DNA of 64,000 nucleotides from Streptomyces chattanoogensis (GTDB taxonomy: Bacteria; Actinomycetota; Actinomycetes; Streptomycetales; Streptomycetaceae), in the NCBI RefSeq assembly GCF_001294335.1, contig NZ_LGKG01000001.1:62001-126000 (forward strand), read 5' to 3'. How positions within the stretch are numbered: the first letter of the stretch is position 1; every line of letters starts with the position of its first letter. The translations under genes and the position numbers were made by a program. The notes beneath the pieces were generated by a model that worked only from the letters and a program-made list of their open reading frames with translations, was not told the DNA's origin and searched no databases. Shown piece by piece: positions 1 to 8,466 of the stretch.

Positions 1-141
1 TTCCTCGCCGGCTGCTTCGCGGTGTCGGTGCTCCTGGCGTGGGGGCTGTACGCGCTCCTCGAGCGGCCCGCGATGCGCCGCTGGTCGCGGCCGGCCCGGG
101 CCGCCTCGGGCGCCCGCGCCGGCGTGGCAGCGGACGCCTGA
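1..141 (+). CDS. C-terminal fragment of a membrane protein, possibly acyltransferase-3 family
   Basis: The window opens inside a reading frame that runs from base 1 to a TGA at 139-141, giving the last 46 residues of a protein. They form one hydrophobic segment (residues about 1-20) followed by LLERPAMRR and a basic, alanine-rich tail. A final membrane helix followed by an ERP-like motif is how many OafA/acyltransferase-3 proteins end, and such enzymes acylate sugars in some glycosylated-antibiotic clusters. The fragment is too short to prove the family; another polytopic membrane protein is possible. Confidence 0.45.
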   Translation, partial: FLAGCFAVSVLLAWGLYALLERPAMRRWSRPARAASGARAGVAADA

Positions 142-204
142 CCCGCCCCTTCCCACCCTCGGTTCTCTTCCCGGTTCGTCTCACTACAGAAGGAATTCAA
201 CGCC

Positions 205-792
205 ATGTCCGAACAGCCCATCCGCCTCGCCGTCATCACCGGCAGTGTCCGCGACGGCCGGTTCGGCCCCACCGTGACCGACTGGATCACCGCCCAGACG
301 GCGCACCGCACCGACCTCGACGTGGACGTCATCGACCTCGCGGACGTCCCGCTGGGAACGGCGGGCCCCACCCGTGAGCCCTCGCCCGAGATGACCGCGG
401 TCCTGGACACGATCCGTCCGCGCATCGCCGCGGCGGACGCCTTCGTCGTGGTGACGCCGGAGTACAACCACAGCTTCCCGGCCGTCCTGAAGAACGCCAT
501 CGACTGGCACCTGGTGGAGTGGCGGGCCAAGCCGGTCGGGTTCGTCTGCTACGGCGGCTTCTCCGGCGGGCTGCGCGCCGTCGAGCAGCTCCGGCTGGTC
601 TTCGCGGAGCTGCACGCCGTCGGTATCCGGGACACCGTCAGCTTCCACGGCGGTGCCGCTGCCTTCGACGAGAACGGCACGCCCAGGGACGCCGAGGGCG
701 CCGCCGCGGCCGCCAAGACCCTGCTGGACCAGCTCACCTGGTGGGCGCTGGCCCTGCGCGAGGCCCGCGACAAGCGCCCGTACGGGGCCTGA
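205..792 (+). CDS. NADPH-dependent FMN reductase family protein
   Basis: A 195-residue flavodoxin-like protein of the usual length for NAD(P)H:FMN/quinone reductases. The phosphate-binding loop is seen near the N-terminus (ITGSVRDGRFG) and the family motif PEYNHSFPAVLKNAIDW lies at about residues 89-105. It probably binds FMN and passes electrons from NADPH to free flavin or a quinone. It sits at the left of the sugar gene set, 52 nt before the aldo/keto reductase, so it may supply reduced flavin to a cluster oxygenase or reduce a quinone-type scaffold. That role is inference. The ATG at 205 follows a GAAGGAA-type ribosome site. Confidence 0.85.
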   Translation: MSEQPIRLAVITGSVRDGRFGPTVTDWITAQTAHRTDLDVDVIDLADVPLGTAGPTREPSPEMTAVLDTIRPRIAAADAFVVVTPEYNHSFPAVLKNAIDWHLVEWRAKPVGFVCYGGFSGGLRAVEQLRLVFAELHAVGIRDTVSFHGGAAAFDENGTPRDAEGAAAAAKTLLDQLTWWALALREARDKRPYGA

Positions 793-844
793 GCACAGCC
801 GACGGAACGGGAGCCGGAGCGCCGAGGGAGAGGGCCACGCGACG

Positions 845-1897
845 ATGAAGTACACGATGTTGGGAAAGACCGGGCTACGGGTGTCGGAACTGTGCCTGGG
901 CGCCGGGACGTTCGGCGAGGACGAGTGGGGGGCCGCCACCCCGGTGGCGTCCCGGCTGGTCGACCAGTACGCCGAGGCCGGCGGCAACTTCGTCGACACC
1001 GCCAACGTCTACGGCGGCGGGCTGTCGGAGCGCTGCGTCGGCGAGGTGCTGTCAGGGCGGCGCGACCGCTTCGTCCTGGCGACGAAGTACAACGCGATGA
1101 CCCGGCCGGGGGACGTCAACTCCGCGGGAAACCACCGGAAGAACCTGGTCAGCTCGCTGGAGACCAGCCTGCGCCGGCTGCGCACCGACCGGATCGACCT
1201 GCTCTGGCTGCACGCCCGCGACCCCTTCACCCCGGTCGAGGAGGTCATGCGGGCGCTCGACGACCAGATCCGGGCCGGCAAGATCCTCTACGTCGGCGCC
1301 TCCAACTGGCCGGCCTGGGAGGTCTCGCGGGCCAACATGCTCGCCGAGCTGCGCGGCTGGTCGGCCTTCGCCGGGATCCAGGTGCGCTACAACCTCCTGG
1401 AGCGCACCCCGGAACGCGAGCTGCTTCCCATGGCCGGGGCGTGCGACGTCAGCGTGTTCGCCTGGGGCCCGCTGGCGGAGGGCCGGCTGACCGGCAAGTA
1501 CCTCCGCAGCGAGAGCGGGCGCCTGAGCGTGGAGAACTGGGCCGGCGACAGTGAACGGGACACCGCGGTCGTCCGCGAGGTCGTCAGGATCGCCGAGGAG
1601 GGCGGCTGGACCCCGGCGCAGGTCGCCCTGGCCTGGCTGCGCGGCCGCCCCGCACAGCCGCTGCCCATCCTCGGCGCCACCCGGGAGTCCCAGCTCGCGG
1701 ACACCCTGGCCTGCCTCGACGTCCGCCTCGACGAGGCGCAGACCAGGCGGCTGGACGAGCTGAGCCAGGTGCCGATGGGCTTCCCGAACGAACTGATGCG
1801 GGTGCCCAAGTTCACCCGCAACGCCTTCTCGGACCGCTGGCAGGACCTGGAGCACCGCCGCCCCGCCGCCCGTACCGTCGCCGACTTCCTCGGATGA
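845..1897 (+). CDS. Aldo/keto reductase, candidate NDP-deoxyhexose C-3 (2,3-enoyl) reductase
   Basis: A 350-residue aldo/keto reductase. The catalytic tetrad is visible: Asp and Tyr in FVDTANVYGGG, Lys in FVLATKYN and His in LLWLHARDP. In deoxysugar clusters this family (EryBII, TylCI/TylCII) reduces the C-3 ketone or 2,3-enoyl intermediate after 2,3-dehydration. Its neighbours rmlB, 2,3-dehydratase and Gfo/Idh reductase support that role. I start it at the ATG at 845 because the protein then begins MKYTMLGKTGLRVSEL, the normal family start; upstream codons add nothing recognisable. A general detoxifying reductase remains possible. Confidence 0.8.
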   Translation: MKYTMLGKTGLRVSELCLGAGTFGEDEWGAATPVASRLVDQYAEAGGNFVDTANVYGGGLSERCVGEVLSGRRDRFVLATKYNAMTRPGDVNSAGNHRKNLVSSLETSLRRLRTDRIDLLWLHARDPFTPVEEVMRALDDQIRAGKILYVGASNWPAWEVSRANMLAELRGWSAFAGIQVRYNLLERTPERELLPMAGACDVSVFAWGPLAEGRLTGKYLRSESGRLSVENWAGDSERDTAVVREVVRIAEEGGWTPAQVALAWLRGRPAQPLPILGATRESQLADTLACLDVRLDEAQTRRLDELSQVPMGFPNELMRVPKFTRNAFSDRWQDLEHRRPAARTVADFLG

Positions 1898-1924
1898 CCG
1901 GGCGCGCCACGGGTGCCGGCCCCC

Positions 1925-1945
1925 GCCCGGCACGTGCTGCCGGGC
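1925..1945 (+). terminator. GC-rich hairpin after the aldo/keto reductase
   Basis: An 8-bp perfect inverted repeat, GCCCGGCA and TGCCGGGC with a 5-nt loop, sits 28 nt after the aldo/keto reductase stop. There is no T-run, as is common for Streptomyces terminators. It may separate this gene from rmlB at 2058. Confidence 0.4.
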
Positions 1946-2057
1946 GCGGGGCGCGCTGCGCCGTGCGGGCTCCCAGGCCCCCGCACCGGCGCCTACCGTC
2001 GGCCGGCCGCACGCCCCTCGCGCGGCCGGCGAGCAACTCCCTTTCCGAGGTGGCCGC

Positions 2058-3032
2058 ATGAGAATCCTGATCACCGGCGGGGCCGGCTTCAAAGGCTCGC
2101 ACTTCGTCCGCTCCCTCCTCGACGACCGGTACGCCGGCTGGGAGGGGGCCAGGGTCACGGTCCTGGACAAGCTCACCTACGCGGGCAACCGGGCCGGCCT
2201 CCCCGCCTCGCACCCGCGCCTGACGTTCGTCCAGGGCGACGTGTGCGACAGCGCCCTGCTGCGCGAGGTGCTGCCCGGGCACGACGCGGTGGTGCACTTC
2301 GCCGCCGAGTCGCACGTCGACCGTTCCATCACCGGGGCCGCCGAGTTCTTCCGCACCAATGTGCTGGGCACCCAGGCCCTGCTGGACGCGGTGCTGGCGA
2401 CCGGCGTCGAGCGGGTGGTGCACGTCTCCACGGACGAGGTCTACGGCTCCATCGAGGAGGGCGCCTGGACCGAGGAACGGCCGCTGCTGCCCAACACCCC
2501 GTACGCCGCTTCCAAGGCGGGCTCCGACCTGGTCGCCCGCTCGTACTGGCGCACCCACGGCGTGGACGTCTCCGTCACCCGGTGTTCCCACAACTACGGG
2601 CCGTACCAGCACCCGGAGAAGCTCATCCCGCTATTCATCACCAACCTGCTCGAGGGCAGGCCGGTCCCGCTGTACGGGGACGGCCGCAACGTCCGCGAGT
2701 GGATGCACGTCGACGACCACTGCCGGGCCCTCCACCTCGTCCTCAACAACGGCCGGGCCGGCGAGGTCTACAACGTCGGCGGCGGCAACGAGCGCACCAA
2801 CCTCGCCCTCACCGAGCGGCTCCTCGAGCTGTGCGGCGCCGACGCGTCGATGGTGCGCCGGGTCGCCGACCGCAAGGGGCACGACCTGCGCTACGCCCTC
2901 GACGAGACCAAGATCCGCGAGGAGCTGGGGTACACACCCCGGATCCCCTTCGACCAGGGCCTGGCCGACACGGTCGCCTGGTACCGGGACAACCCGGGCT
3001 GGTGGCGAGAGCTGCCGGCCACGAACGCGTAA
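2058..3032 (+). CDS. rmlB: dTDP-glucose 4,6-dehydratase (copy 1)
   Basis: A 324-residue extended SDR that converts dTDP-glucose to dTDP-4-keto-6-deoxyglucose, the common precursor of all the cluster sugars. Seen are the family signatures HFAAESHVDRS, the catalytic STDEVYGS, and the YxxxK motif in PYAASKAGSD. The nucleotide loop reads GGAGFKGSH, where the family (and copy 2 at 19339) has Ile in place of Lys. ATG 2058 follows a CCGAGGTGG ribosome site. It begins a co-directional run with the 2,3-dehydratase, Gfo/Idh reductase and methyltransferase. Confidence 0.95.
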   Translation: MRILITGGAGFKGSHFVRSLLDDRYAGWEGARVTVLDKLTYAGNRAGLPASHPRLTFVQGDVCDSALLREVLPGHDAVVHFAAESHVDRSITGAAEFFRTNVLGTQALLDAVLATGVERVVHVSTDEVYGSIEEGAWTEERPLLPNTPYAASKAGSDLVARSYWRTHGVDVSVTRCSHNYGPYQHPEKLIPLFITNLLEGRPVPLYGDGRNVREWMHVDDHCRALHLVLNNGRAGEVYNVGGGNERTNLALTERLLELCGADASMVRRVADRKGHDLRYALDETKIREELGYTPRIPFDQGLADTVAWYRDNPGWWRELPATNA

Positions 3033-3077
3033 GCCCGTCCGACCGTCAATCGCCCGTGCCACACGGAAAGTTGGCTC

Positions 3078-4484
3078 ATGCTGCCACACACCAGTGCCAC
3101 CCCCAATGACTCCAGGACCCTGACGCCCCGTGCGGACGGCGACGCCGCAGGGCGCATGGCCCGCTCGGCCGCGGCGACCGAGGGCGCCATGCTGCGCACC
3201 GGCGAGGTCCGAGCCTGGCTCGACGAGCGGGCCCGGGCCAACGTCTTCCAGGTCGACCGGGTGCCCTTCGACGCGTTGGACGGCTGGTCCTTCCAGGGCG
3301 GTACCGGCAACCTGGTCCACCGCAGCGGGAAGTTCTTCACCGTCGAGGGCCTGTCCGTCACCGCCGTGGACGGCGACCGGCGCCGGCAGTGGCAGCAGCC
3401 CATCATCAAGCAGCCCGAAGTGGGCATCCTCGGGCTGCTGGTCAAGGAGTTCGACGGCGTACCGCACTTTCTGATGCAGGCCAAGATGGAGCCGGGGAAC
3501 CCCAACCTGCTCCAGCTGTCCCCGACCGTGCAGGCCACGCGGAGCAACTACACCGGAGTCCACCGCGGCGCCGCCGTGAAGTACATCGAGTACTTCACCC
3601 GGGCGGGCCGCGGCCGGGTCCTCGCCGACGTCCTGCAGTCCGAGCACGGCTCGTGGTTCCACCGCAAGAGCAACCGCAACATGATCGTCGAAGCGGTCGG
3701 AGAGGTGCCGCTGCTGGACGACTTCTGCTGGCTGACCCTGGGGCAGATCAACCAACTGCTGCACCAGGACAACGTGGTGAACATGGACTCGCGGACCGTG
3801 CTGTCCTGTGTCCCGCTCGCCGGCGGCACCGAGGCCCGTCTGTCCGACACCGCACTGCTGTCCTGGTTCTGCGGCGAGCGCTCGCGGCACACCGTCACCG
3901 CCGAGCGGGTGCCGCTGAACGGCATCACGCGCTGGAAGCGCGGCCCGGATGCCATCGAGCACGACGAGGGCCGCTACTTCCGTGTGGTCGCGGTGGCCGT
4001 CCGGGCCGGCAACCGTGAGGTGACCGGCTGGACCCAACCACTGTTCGAGCCGGTCGGCCGGGGCGTGGCGGCCTTCCTGTGGCGCACCATCGGCGGGGTG
4101 CCGCACGTCCTGGCGCACGCCCGGGTCGAGGGCGGCTTCCTCGACACCGTCGAACTGGGGCCGACCGTTCAGTACACCCCGGAGAACTACCGGCACCTGC
4201 CGGCCGAGGACCGCCCGCCGTACCTCGACGCGGTGCTCGACGCCGACCCGTCGCGGATCCGGTACGAGGCCGTGCACTCCGAGGAGGGCGGCCGCTTCCT
4301 GAACGCCGAGAGCCGCTACCTGGTCATCGAGGCGGACGAGTCCCAGGCACCCCTGGACCCGCCGCCCGGCTACCAGTGGGTCACCCCCGGCCAGCTGACC
4401 TCCCTGGTACCGCACGGGCACTACCTCAACGTCCAGGCCCGCACCCTGCTCGCATGTCTCCACGCGATGGGGGAGCAGGGCTGA
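3078..4484 (+). CDS. NDP-hexose 2,3-dehydratase
   Basis: A 468-residue protein of the NDP-hexose 2,3-dehydratase family (EryBVI, TylCVI, OleV), which removes the C-2 hydroxyl of NDP-4-keto-6-deoxyglucose and commits the pathway to 2,6-dideoxysugars. The two internal repeats of the family are visible. Repeat 1 contains QPEVGILGLLVKEFDGVPHF and LSPTVQATRSNYTGVHRG; repeat 2 contains WRTIGGVPHVLAHARVEGGF and LGPTVQYTPENYRHLP. The length is normal. Its stop overlaps the ATG of the next gene (TGATG), so the two are translationally coupled. An unstable 3,4-diketo product is expected, needing the adjacent C-3 reductase. Confidence 0.95.
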   Translation: MLPHTSATPNDSRTLTPRADGDAAGRMARSAAATEGAMLRTGEVRAWLDERARANVFQVDRVPFDALDGWSFQGGTGNLVHRSGKFFTVEGLSVTAVDGDRRRQWQQPIIKQPEVGILGLLVKEFDGVPHFLMQAKMEPGNPNLLQLSPTVQATRSNYTGVHRGAAVKYIEYFTRAGRGRVLADVLQSEHGSWFHRKSNRNMIVEAVGEVPLLDDFCWLTLGQINQLLHQDNVVNMDSRTVLSCVPLAGGTEARLSDTALLSWFCGERSRHTVTAERVPLNGITRWKRGPDAIEHDEGRYFRVVAVAVRAGNREVTGWTQPLFEPVGRGVAAFLWRTIGGVPHVLAHARVEGGFLDTVELGPTVQYTPENYRHLPAEDRPPYLDAVLDADPSRIRYEAVHSEEGGRFLNAESRYLVIEADESQAPLDPPPGYQWVTPGQLTSLVPHGHYLNVQARTLLACLHAMGEQG

Positions 4485-5485
4485 TGGATCCGGTGCGGAT
4501 CGCCGTCATGGGCCTGGCCTCGATCGCCCGGCGGCGCCTGCTGCCCGCCATGGCGGCCTGCCCCGACGTCGAGATCGTCGCGGTGGCGAGCCGCGACGCG
4601 GACCGTGCGCGGGAGGCGGCCCGCGCCTACGGGTGCCGGGCGGTGCACGGCTACGACCGGCTGCTCGACCGCGCGGACGTGGAGGCCGTCTACGTTCCAC
4701 TGCCCTCGTCACTGCACGCGCGGTGGACCGAGGCCGCGCTGCGGGCGGGCAAACACGTCCTCGTCGAGAAGCCGCTCGCCGACGACGCCGGGCGCGCCGC
4801 CGCGCTGCTGGCGTCGGCCCGGTCGGCGGGCCTGGTGCTGCGCGAGAACGTGATGTTCGTGCACCACGGGCAGCACGCGGCCGTCCGCGGACTGGCCGAG
4901 GACGGCGCGATCGGCCAACTGCGCTCCTTCCAGGCGACGTTCACCATCCCGCCGCTCCCCGACGACGACATCCGCTACGACCCGGACCTGGGCGGGGGAG
5001 CACTGGCGGACGTGGGGGTGTACCCCGTGCGGGCCGCCCAGCACTTCCTGGGGCCGGATCTCGCGGTGCGCGGTGCCGTGCTGACCGCGGGGCCCGGCCG
5101 TCGCGTGGAGACCTCCGGTGCGGCGCTGCTGACCGCGGACGGGGGCGTGACCGCCCAGCTGAGCTTCGGCATGGAGCACGCCTACCGGTCCACGTACGAA
5201 CTGTGCGGCAGCGAGGGCCGGATCCGCATCGACCGTGCCTTCACTCCGCCCGCGGACCACGAACCGGTGGTGTGCCTGACGCGCGCCTCGGGGACGGAGC
5301 GGATCCGGCTGCCCGCCGAGGACCAGGTGGCGAGCGCCGTCGCGGCGTTCGCCGCCGCCGTGCGCGCCGGGGCGCCGGCCGACGACGCGCCGCTGTGGCA
5401 GGCGCGGCTGCTGGACGGCATCCGGCGGCGCGCCGCCGAGGACGACACAGACCGAGCAGAAACCGCATCGAGGAGTGTGCGATGA
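4484..5485 (+). CDS. Gfo/Idh/MocA oxidoreductase, NDP-hexose 3-ketoreductase
   Basis: A 333-residue Gfo/Idh/MocA protein with an N-terminal Rossmann fold (RIAVMGLASIARRRLLPAM), the conserved EKPLADD motif with its catalytic Lys at about residue 95, and the GGGALADVGVYPV motif of the C-terminal domain. Homologues such as OleW and UrdT reduce the C-3 ketone left by the 2,3-dehydratase. The start overlaps the dehydratase stop and the end overlaps the methyltransferase start by 4 nt. This places the enzyme directly after the dehydratase in both operon and pathway. A decayed second copy of its N-terminus is present near 21270. Confidence 0.93.
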   Translation: MDPVRIAVMGLASIARRRLLPAMAACPDVEIVAVASRDADRAREAARAYGCRAVHGYDRLLDRADVEAVYVPLPSSLHARWTEAALRAGKHVLVEKPLADDAGRAAALLASARSAGLVLRENVMFVHHGQHAAVRGLAEDGAIGQLRSFQATFTIPPLPDDDIRYDPDLGGGALADVGVYPVRAAQHFLGPDLAVRGAVLTAGPGRRVETSGAALLTADGGVTAQLSFGMEHAYRSTYELCGSEGRIRIDRAFTPPADHEPVVCLTRASGTERIRLPAEDQVASAVAAFAAAVRAGAPADDAPLWQARLLDGIRRRAAEDDTDRAETASRSVR

Positions 5486-6285
5486 GCGCGACCGTGAACT
5501 GGATTCCCGAGGGCTTGGACCGTGAGGTTCCCAGCGCAGCCCGTGCCTACGACTACATAGCGGGCGGCACCCACCACTTCGAGGCCGACCGGAAGCTGGG
5601 GGACCAGGTGCTCTCGGTACTGCCGGCCAGGGACATGTCCCGCCACAACCGGCAGTTCCTCCAGCGTGTGGTGCGCTTCATGGTCGGCCGGGGCATCCGG
5701 CAGTTCCTCGACCTGGGCTCTGGGCTGCCGGTGATGGGCAATGTCCACGAGACCGCCCAGCAGGCCGCCCCCGAGTGCCGGGTGGTCTACGTCGACAACG
5801 AGCGGGCCACCATCGGGCACAGCGAGCTGATCCTTCGCGGCGACGAGCGCACCGCCATGGTGGGCGAGGACCTGCGTGACCCGGACGCCGTCCTGAATGC
5901 CGAGGCCACCCGCCGCCTGATCGACTTCTCGCAGCCGGTCGGCTTCCTGATGCTGGGCGTGACCCAGTTCCTGCACGACGAGGACGACCCGTGGGCCATC
6001 ACCGCGGCCTACCGCCGGGCGCTGCCCTCCGGCAGCTGTCTCGCGCTGTCCTGCTTCACCTGGGACAACGACCCCGAGACGATGCGGAACACGGTCGAGA
6101 TGTTCCAGCGGAGCGGCCGCACGCCGATCGTGCCGCGCACCGGCGAGGAGGTCCGCAGGCTGCTCGGCGACTTCGAACTGCTCGACCCCGGGCTGGTGTT
6201 CACGCCCCAGTGGCGCCCGGACGGCGCCTCCGGCGCCGCTGAGGAGCGCTCCAACCTGTACGCGGCCGTCGCGCGTAAGCCCTGA
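5482..6285 (+). CDS. SAM-dependent methyltransferase, DUF574 (Methyltransf_19) type
   Basis: A 267-residue protein. It begins with the DUF574-like segment PSAARAYDYIAGGTHHFEAD and has a SAM-binding region at FLDLGSGLP (about residues 74-82), VVYVDNE and FLMLGVTQFLHDEDDP. DUF574 proteins are numerous in Streptomyces and mostly of unknown substrate. The ATG at 5482 overlaps the Gfo/Idh stop (ATGA), so it belongs to the deoxysugar operon. A role in methylating a sugar or the scaffold is inferred only from this position. Confidence 0.85.
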   Translation: MSATVNWIPEGLDREVPSAARAYDYIAGGTHHFEADRKLGDQVLSVLPARDMSRHNRQFLQRVVRFMVGRGIRQFLDLGSGLPVMGNVHETAQQAAPECRVVYVDNERATIGHSELILRGDERTAMVGEDLRDPDAVLNAEATRRLIDFSQPVGFLMLGVTQFLHDEDDPWAITAAYRRALPSGSCLALSCFTWDNDPETMRNTVEMFQRSGRTPIVPRTGEEVRRLLGDFELLDPGLVFTPQWRPDGASGAAEERSNLYAAVARKP

Positions 6286-6312
6286 GCGGGGCGGCGGCGC
6301 CCACCGGGCCGG

Positions 6313-6332
6313 CGCGCCGCCTTTCCGGCGCG
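6313..6332. terminator. Short hairpin between convergent genes
   Basis: CGCGCCG and CGGCGCG form a 7-bp stem with a 6-nt loop in the 47-nt gap between the methyltransferase (rightward) and the TetR gene (leftward). It could end both transcripts. No T-run is present. Confidence 0.35.
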
Positions 6333-6914
6333 TCAGGCCTCTTCGGGGTGCGCCGCCGCCACCATCTCCATGGTGATCTCCAGCAGCGCCGACCGCTTCT
6401 CCTGGGCGTCCCCGGGGATGTTCGGCAGGGCGAAGGTCCCGAAGTGCAGGGTCAGCAGGGCACTCATGCAGCGCAGCTGGTCGGTGAGCGAGGTGTCCGA
6501 GTCGGTGAGCATCTCGCCGATGCTGGTCATCTGCTGCCCGAACTCCTTGCCGACCTTGAGGTCGCGCAGGGTCGCCTCGTTCTCCCGCAGGAAGCGGACG
6601 AGTGGGACGGAGGCTTCGAGTGCGGCGCTGTAGCGGCGCAGGATCTCCTGCTTGGTCTCGAGGTTCCGTGGCTGCTGGCGCCCCCAGGAGATGATGTCGT
6701 CGACGGGGCGGCTCAGGTCCTGGAAGATGCTGAGGAGAATGTCCTCCTTCGACTTGAAGTGGTAATAGATCGCGGGTTTGCTGACCTCCAGGATTTCCGC
6801 GATCTCACGCAGCGAGGTCTTCTCGTAGCCGTTTCGGACAAAGAGCTCAAGGGCCACGTCCTGGATGCGCCTGCGGGTGTCCCCCCGCTCCTTCTTCGTA
6901 CCTTTTCCGGCCAC
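6333..6914 (-). CDS. TetR family transcriptional regulator
   Basis: A 193-residue TetR protein. The helix-turn-helix is at about residues 18-58, with TSLREIAEILEVSKPAIYYH typical of the family. The C-terminal part is helical and unassigned. The gene is transcribed away from the P450 at 7145. The 230-nt gap between them carries an operator-like inverted repeat at 6961-6982, so it probably represses itself and the P450/glycosyltransferase unit. It is the only regulator in the visible part of the cluster. The ligand is unknown and could be a cluster product. Confidence 0.9.
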   Translation of the reverse strand: MAGKGTKKERGDTRRRIQDVALELFVRNGYEKTSLREIAEILEVSKPAIYYHFKSKEDILLSIFQDLSRPVDDIISWGRQQPRNLETKQEILRRYSAALEASVPLVRFLRENEATLRDLKVGKEFGQQMTSIGEMLTDSDTSLTDQLRCMSALLTLHFGTFALPNIPGDAQEKRSALLEITMEMVAAAHPEEA

Positions 6915-6960
6915 GCTCTCTCCCTCGGTCCGTCCTCACCCGGCTGGGGCCGGAACACCC

Positions 6961-6982
6961 ACTTACCGGTCGGCAGGCAAGT
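6961..6982. promoter_or_regulatory. Candidate TetR operator between divergent TetR and P450 genes
   Basis: The arms ACTTACC and GGCAAGT, 8 nt apart, form an imperfect dyad (6 of 7 pairs). The core TTACCGGTCGG resembles operators of several actinobacterial TetR repressors. It lies 47 nt upstream of the TetR start. Assignment rests on position and symmetry only. Confidence 0.45.
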
Positions 6983-7144
6983 ACCCGCCGCCCAGTGTAC
7001 GTGTGCGCGTCGCGCATCGCCCGCGCGTCCCTCCGGCCCCGGGTCGCGGACGACCTCGAAGCGCTCGCTCCGTGCCGAGGACGGCCGACACCGGGTCGGC
7101 GCACCCGCCACGCACACCTCCGAACCGAAAGGACCGAAGTGCCC

Positions 7145-8326
7145 ATGTCCTCCCAGCAGTGGAACTTCCACCCGGATCAGTTCTGGATGCGCGGTGAACG
7201 CCCCCCGGCCCCCGTCGCGTACGACGAGGCCAAGCAGCTGTGGAACGTCTACGGCTACGCGGAGGCGCTCCAGGTGCTCAACGACCCGGAGACCTTCTCC
7301 TCCGATCTCAGCGTGCTGGCGCCGGAAGGCCAACGGCAGATCTTCCCCGGCAACCTCACGACGATGGACGCGCCCGAGCACACCAAGATGCGCAAGATCG
7401 TCAGCGGGGTGTTCACCCGCGGCGTGGTCGCCGGCCTCGAACCCCGTATCAAGGAGATCACCCACGAACTGCTCGACGCGGTCGAGCCGGGCGACTCGTT
7501 CGACCTCGTGGAGGTGCTGGCGCACCCGTTGCCCGTCATCGTCATCGCCGAACTGCTCGGGGTTCCCAGCAGCGACCGCCCGCTGTTCAAGGAGTGGGCC
7601 GGCAGGCTGCTGGAGAGCAACCAGGCGTTCTCCACCGGCGAGGACACCCCGGAGCTGCAGCGGCAGCGCGAGGAGACCCTCGCCCAGATCAGGAACTTCT
7701 CCGACTACCTGCTCGGCCATGTCGAGCAGCGCCGCGCCGCCCCGCGCGACGACCTGCTGACCAGGCTCGTCCAGGCCGAGGTGGACGGCGAGCGGCTGTC
7801 CCCGGCCGAGGTGGGCAACTTCTCGCTGGTCCTGCTGGTGGCGGGGCACATCACCACGACGATGCTGCTGGGCAACACGATCCTGTGCCTGGACGCCCAC
7901 CCTTCGGCCATGGCGGCCGTACGCCGGGACCGCGCCCGCATCCCCACCGCGATCGAGGAGTCGCTGCGGCTGTTCAGCCCGCTGTCCACGCTGCACCGGG
8001 TGACCACTACGGCGGCGCGGATCGGCGACGCCGAGATCCCCCCGCGGTCGGTGGTCATGACGTGGACGGCCGCCGCGGCCCGCGACGAGCGCCAGTTCCG
8101 TGACCCGCACACCTTCGACCTCGACCGGGAGAACATCCAGCACCTCTCGTTCGGCAGAGGCGCGCACTTCTGCATGGGTGCGCCGCTGGCCCGCCTTGAA
8201 GGCATGCTCGCCCTGAACATCCTCTTCGACCGCTTCCCGGCGCTGCGCCGCGACCCGGCGCGGGACCCGGAGTTCATGCCGGGGGCCAATGTGACGGGCG
8301 TGGAGAAGCTGCACCTGCTCACCTGA
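7145..8326 (+). CDS. Cytochrome P450
   Basis: A 393-residue class I bacterial P450. Seen are the I-helix motif LLVAGHITTTMLL, the ExxR motif in EESLRLF, and the haem loop FGRGAHFCMGAPLARLEG with its cysteine. Because the cysteine is present this should be a working oxygenase, not one of the haem-less DesVIII/EryCII glycosyltransferase helpers. It probably oxidises the scaffold or a sugar; no ferredoxin gene is visible nearby. An in-frame GTG at 7139 is an alternative start two codons upstream. A 16-nt copy of its 3' end recurs at 15010. Confidence 0.93.
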   Translation: MSSQQWNFHPDQFWMRGERPPAPVAYDEAKQLWNVYGYAEALQVLNDPETFSSDLSVLAPEGQRQIFPGNLTTMDAPEHTKMRKIVSGVFTRGVVAGLEPRIKEITHELLDAVEPGDSFDLVEVLAHPLPVIVIAELLGVPSSDRPLFKEWAGRLLESNQAFSTGEDTPELQRQREETLAQIRNFSDYLLGHVEQRRAAPRDDLLTRLVQAEVDGERLSPAEVGNFSLVLLVAGHITTTMLLGNTILCLDAHPSAMAAVRRDRARIPTAIEESLRLFSPLSTLHRVTTTAARIGDAEIPPRSVVMTWTAAAARDERQFRDPHTFDLDRENIQHLSFGRGAHFCMGAPLARLEGMLALNILFDRFPALRRDPARDPEFMPGANVTGVEKLHLLT

Positions 8327-8466
8327 GCGTCCGGCTCTCCCGAGCGTTCGCGAGCGGGCGCCGCCCCGGGCGGCCCCCGCGCCGTCCCCACCGGCACGGC
8401 GCCATGCCCTGACCACCCGAAGTCCGCGCGTCGCCCGTCCGGGCGACGGAGGAGACCGGAACACCC

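Noticed and set aside
184..1005. Long reading frame on the minus strand opposite the FMN reductase
   Set aside because: It is the antisense shadow of a clear gene. High GC keeps the third frame open and its sequence has no family features.
7145..8326. P450 as a DesVIII/EryCII-type glycosyltransferase helper
   Set aside because: The haem cysteine and ExxR motif are intact, which those helpers lack. It is annotated as an oxygenase.
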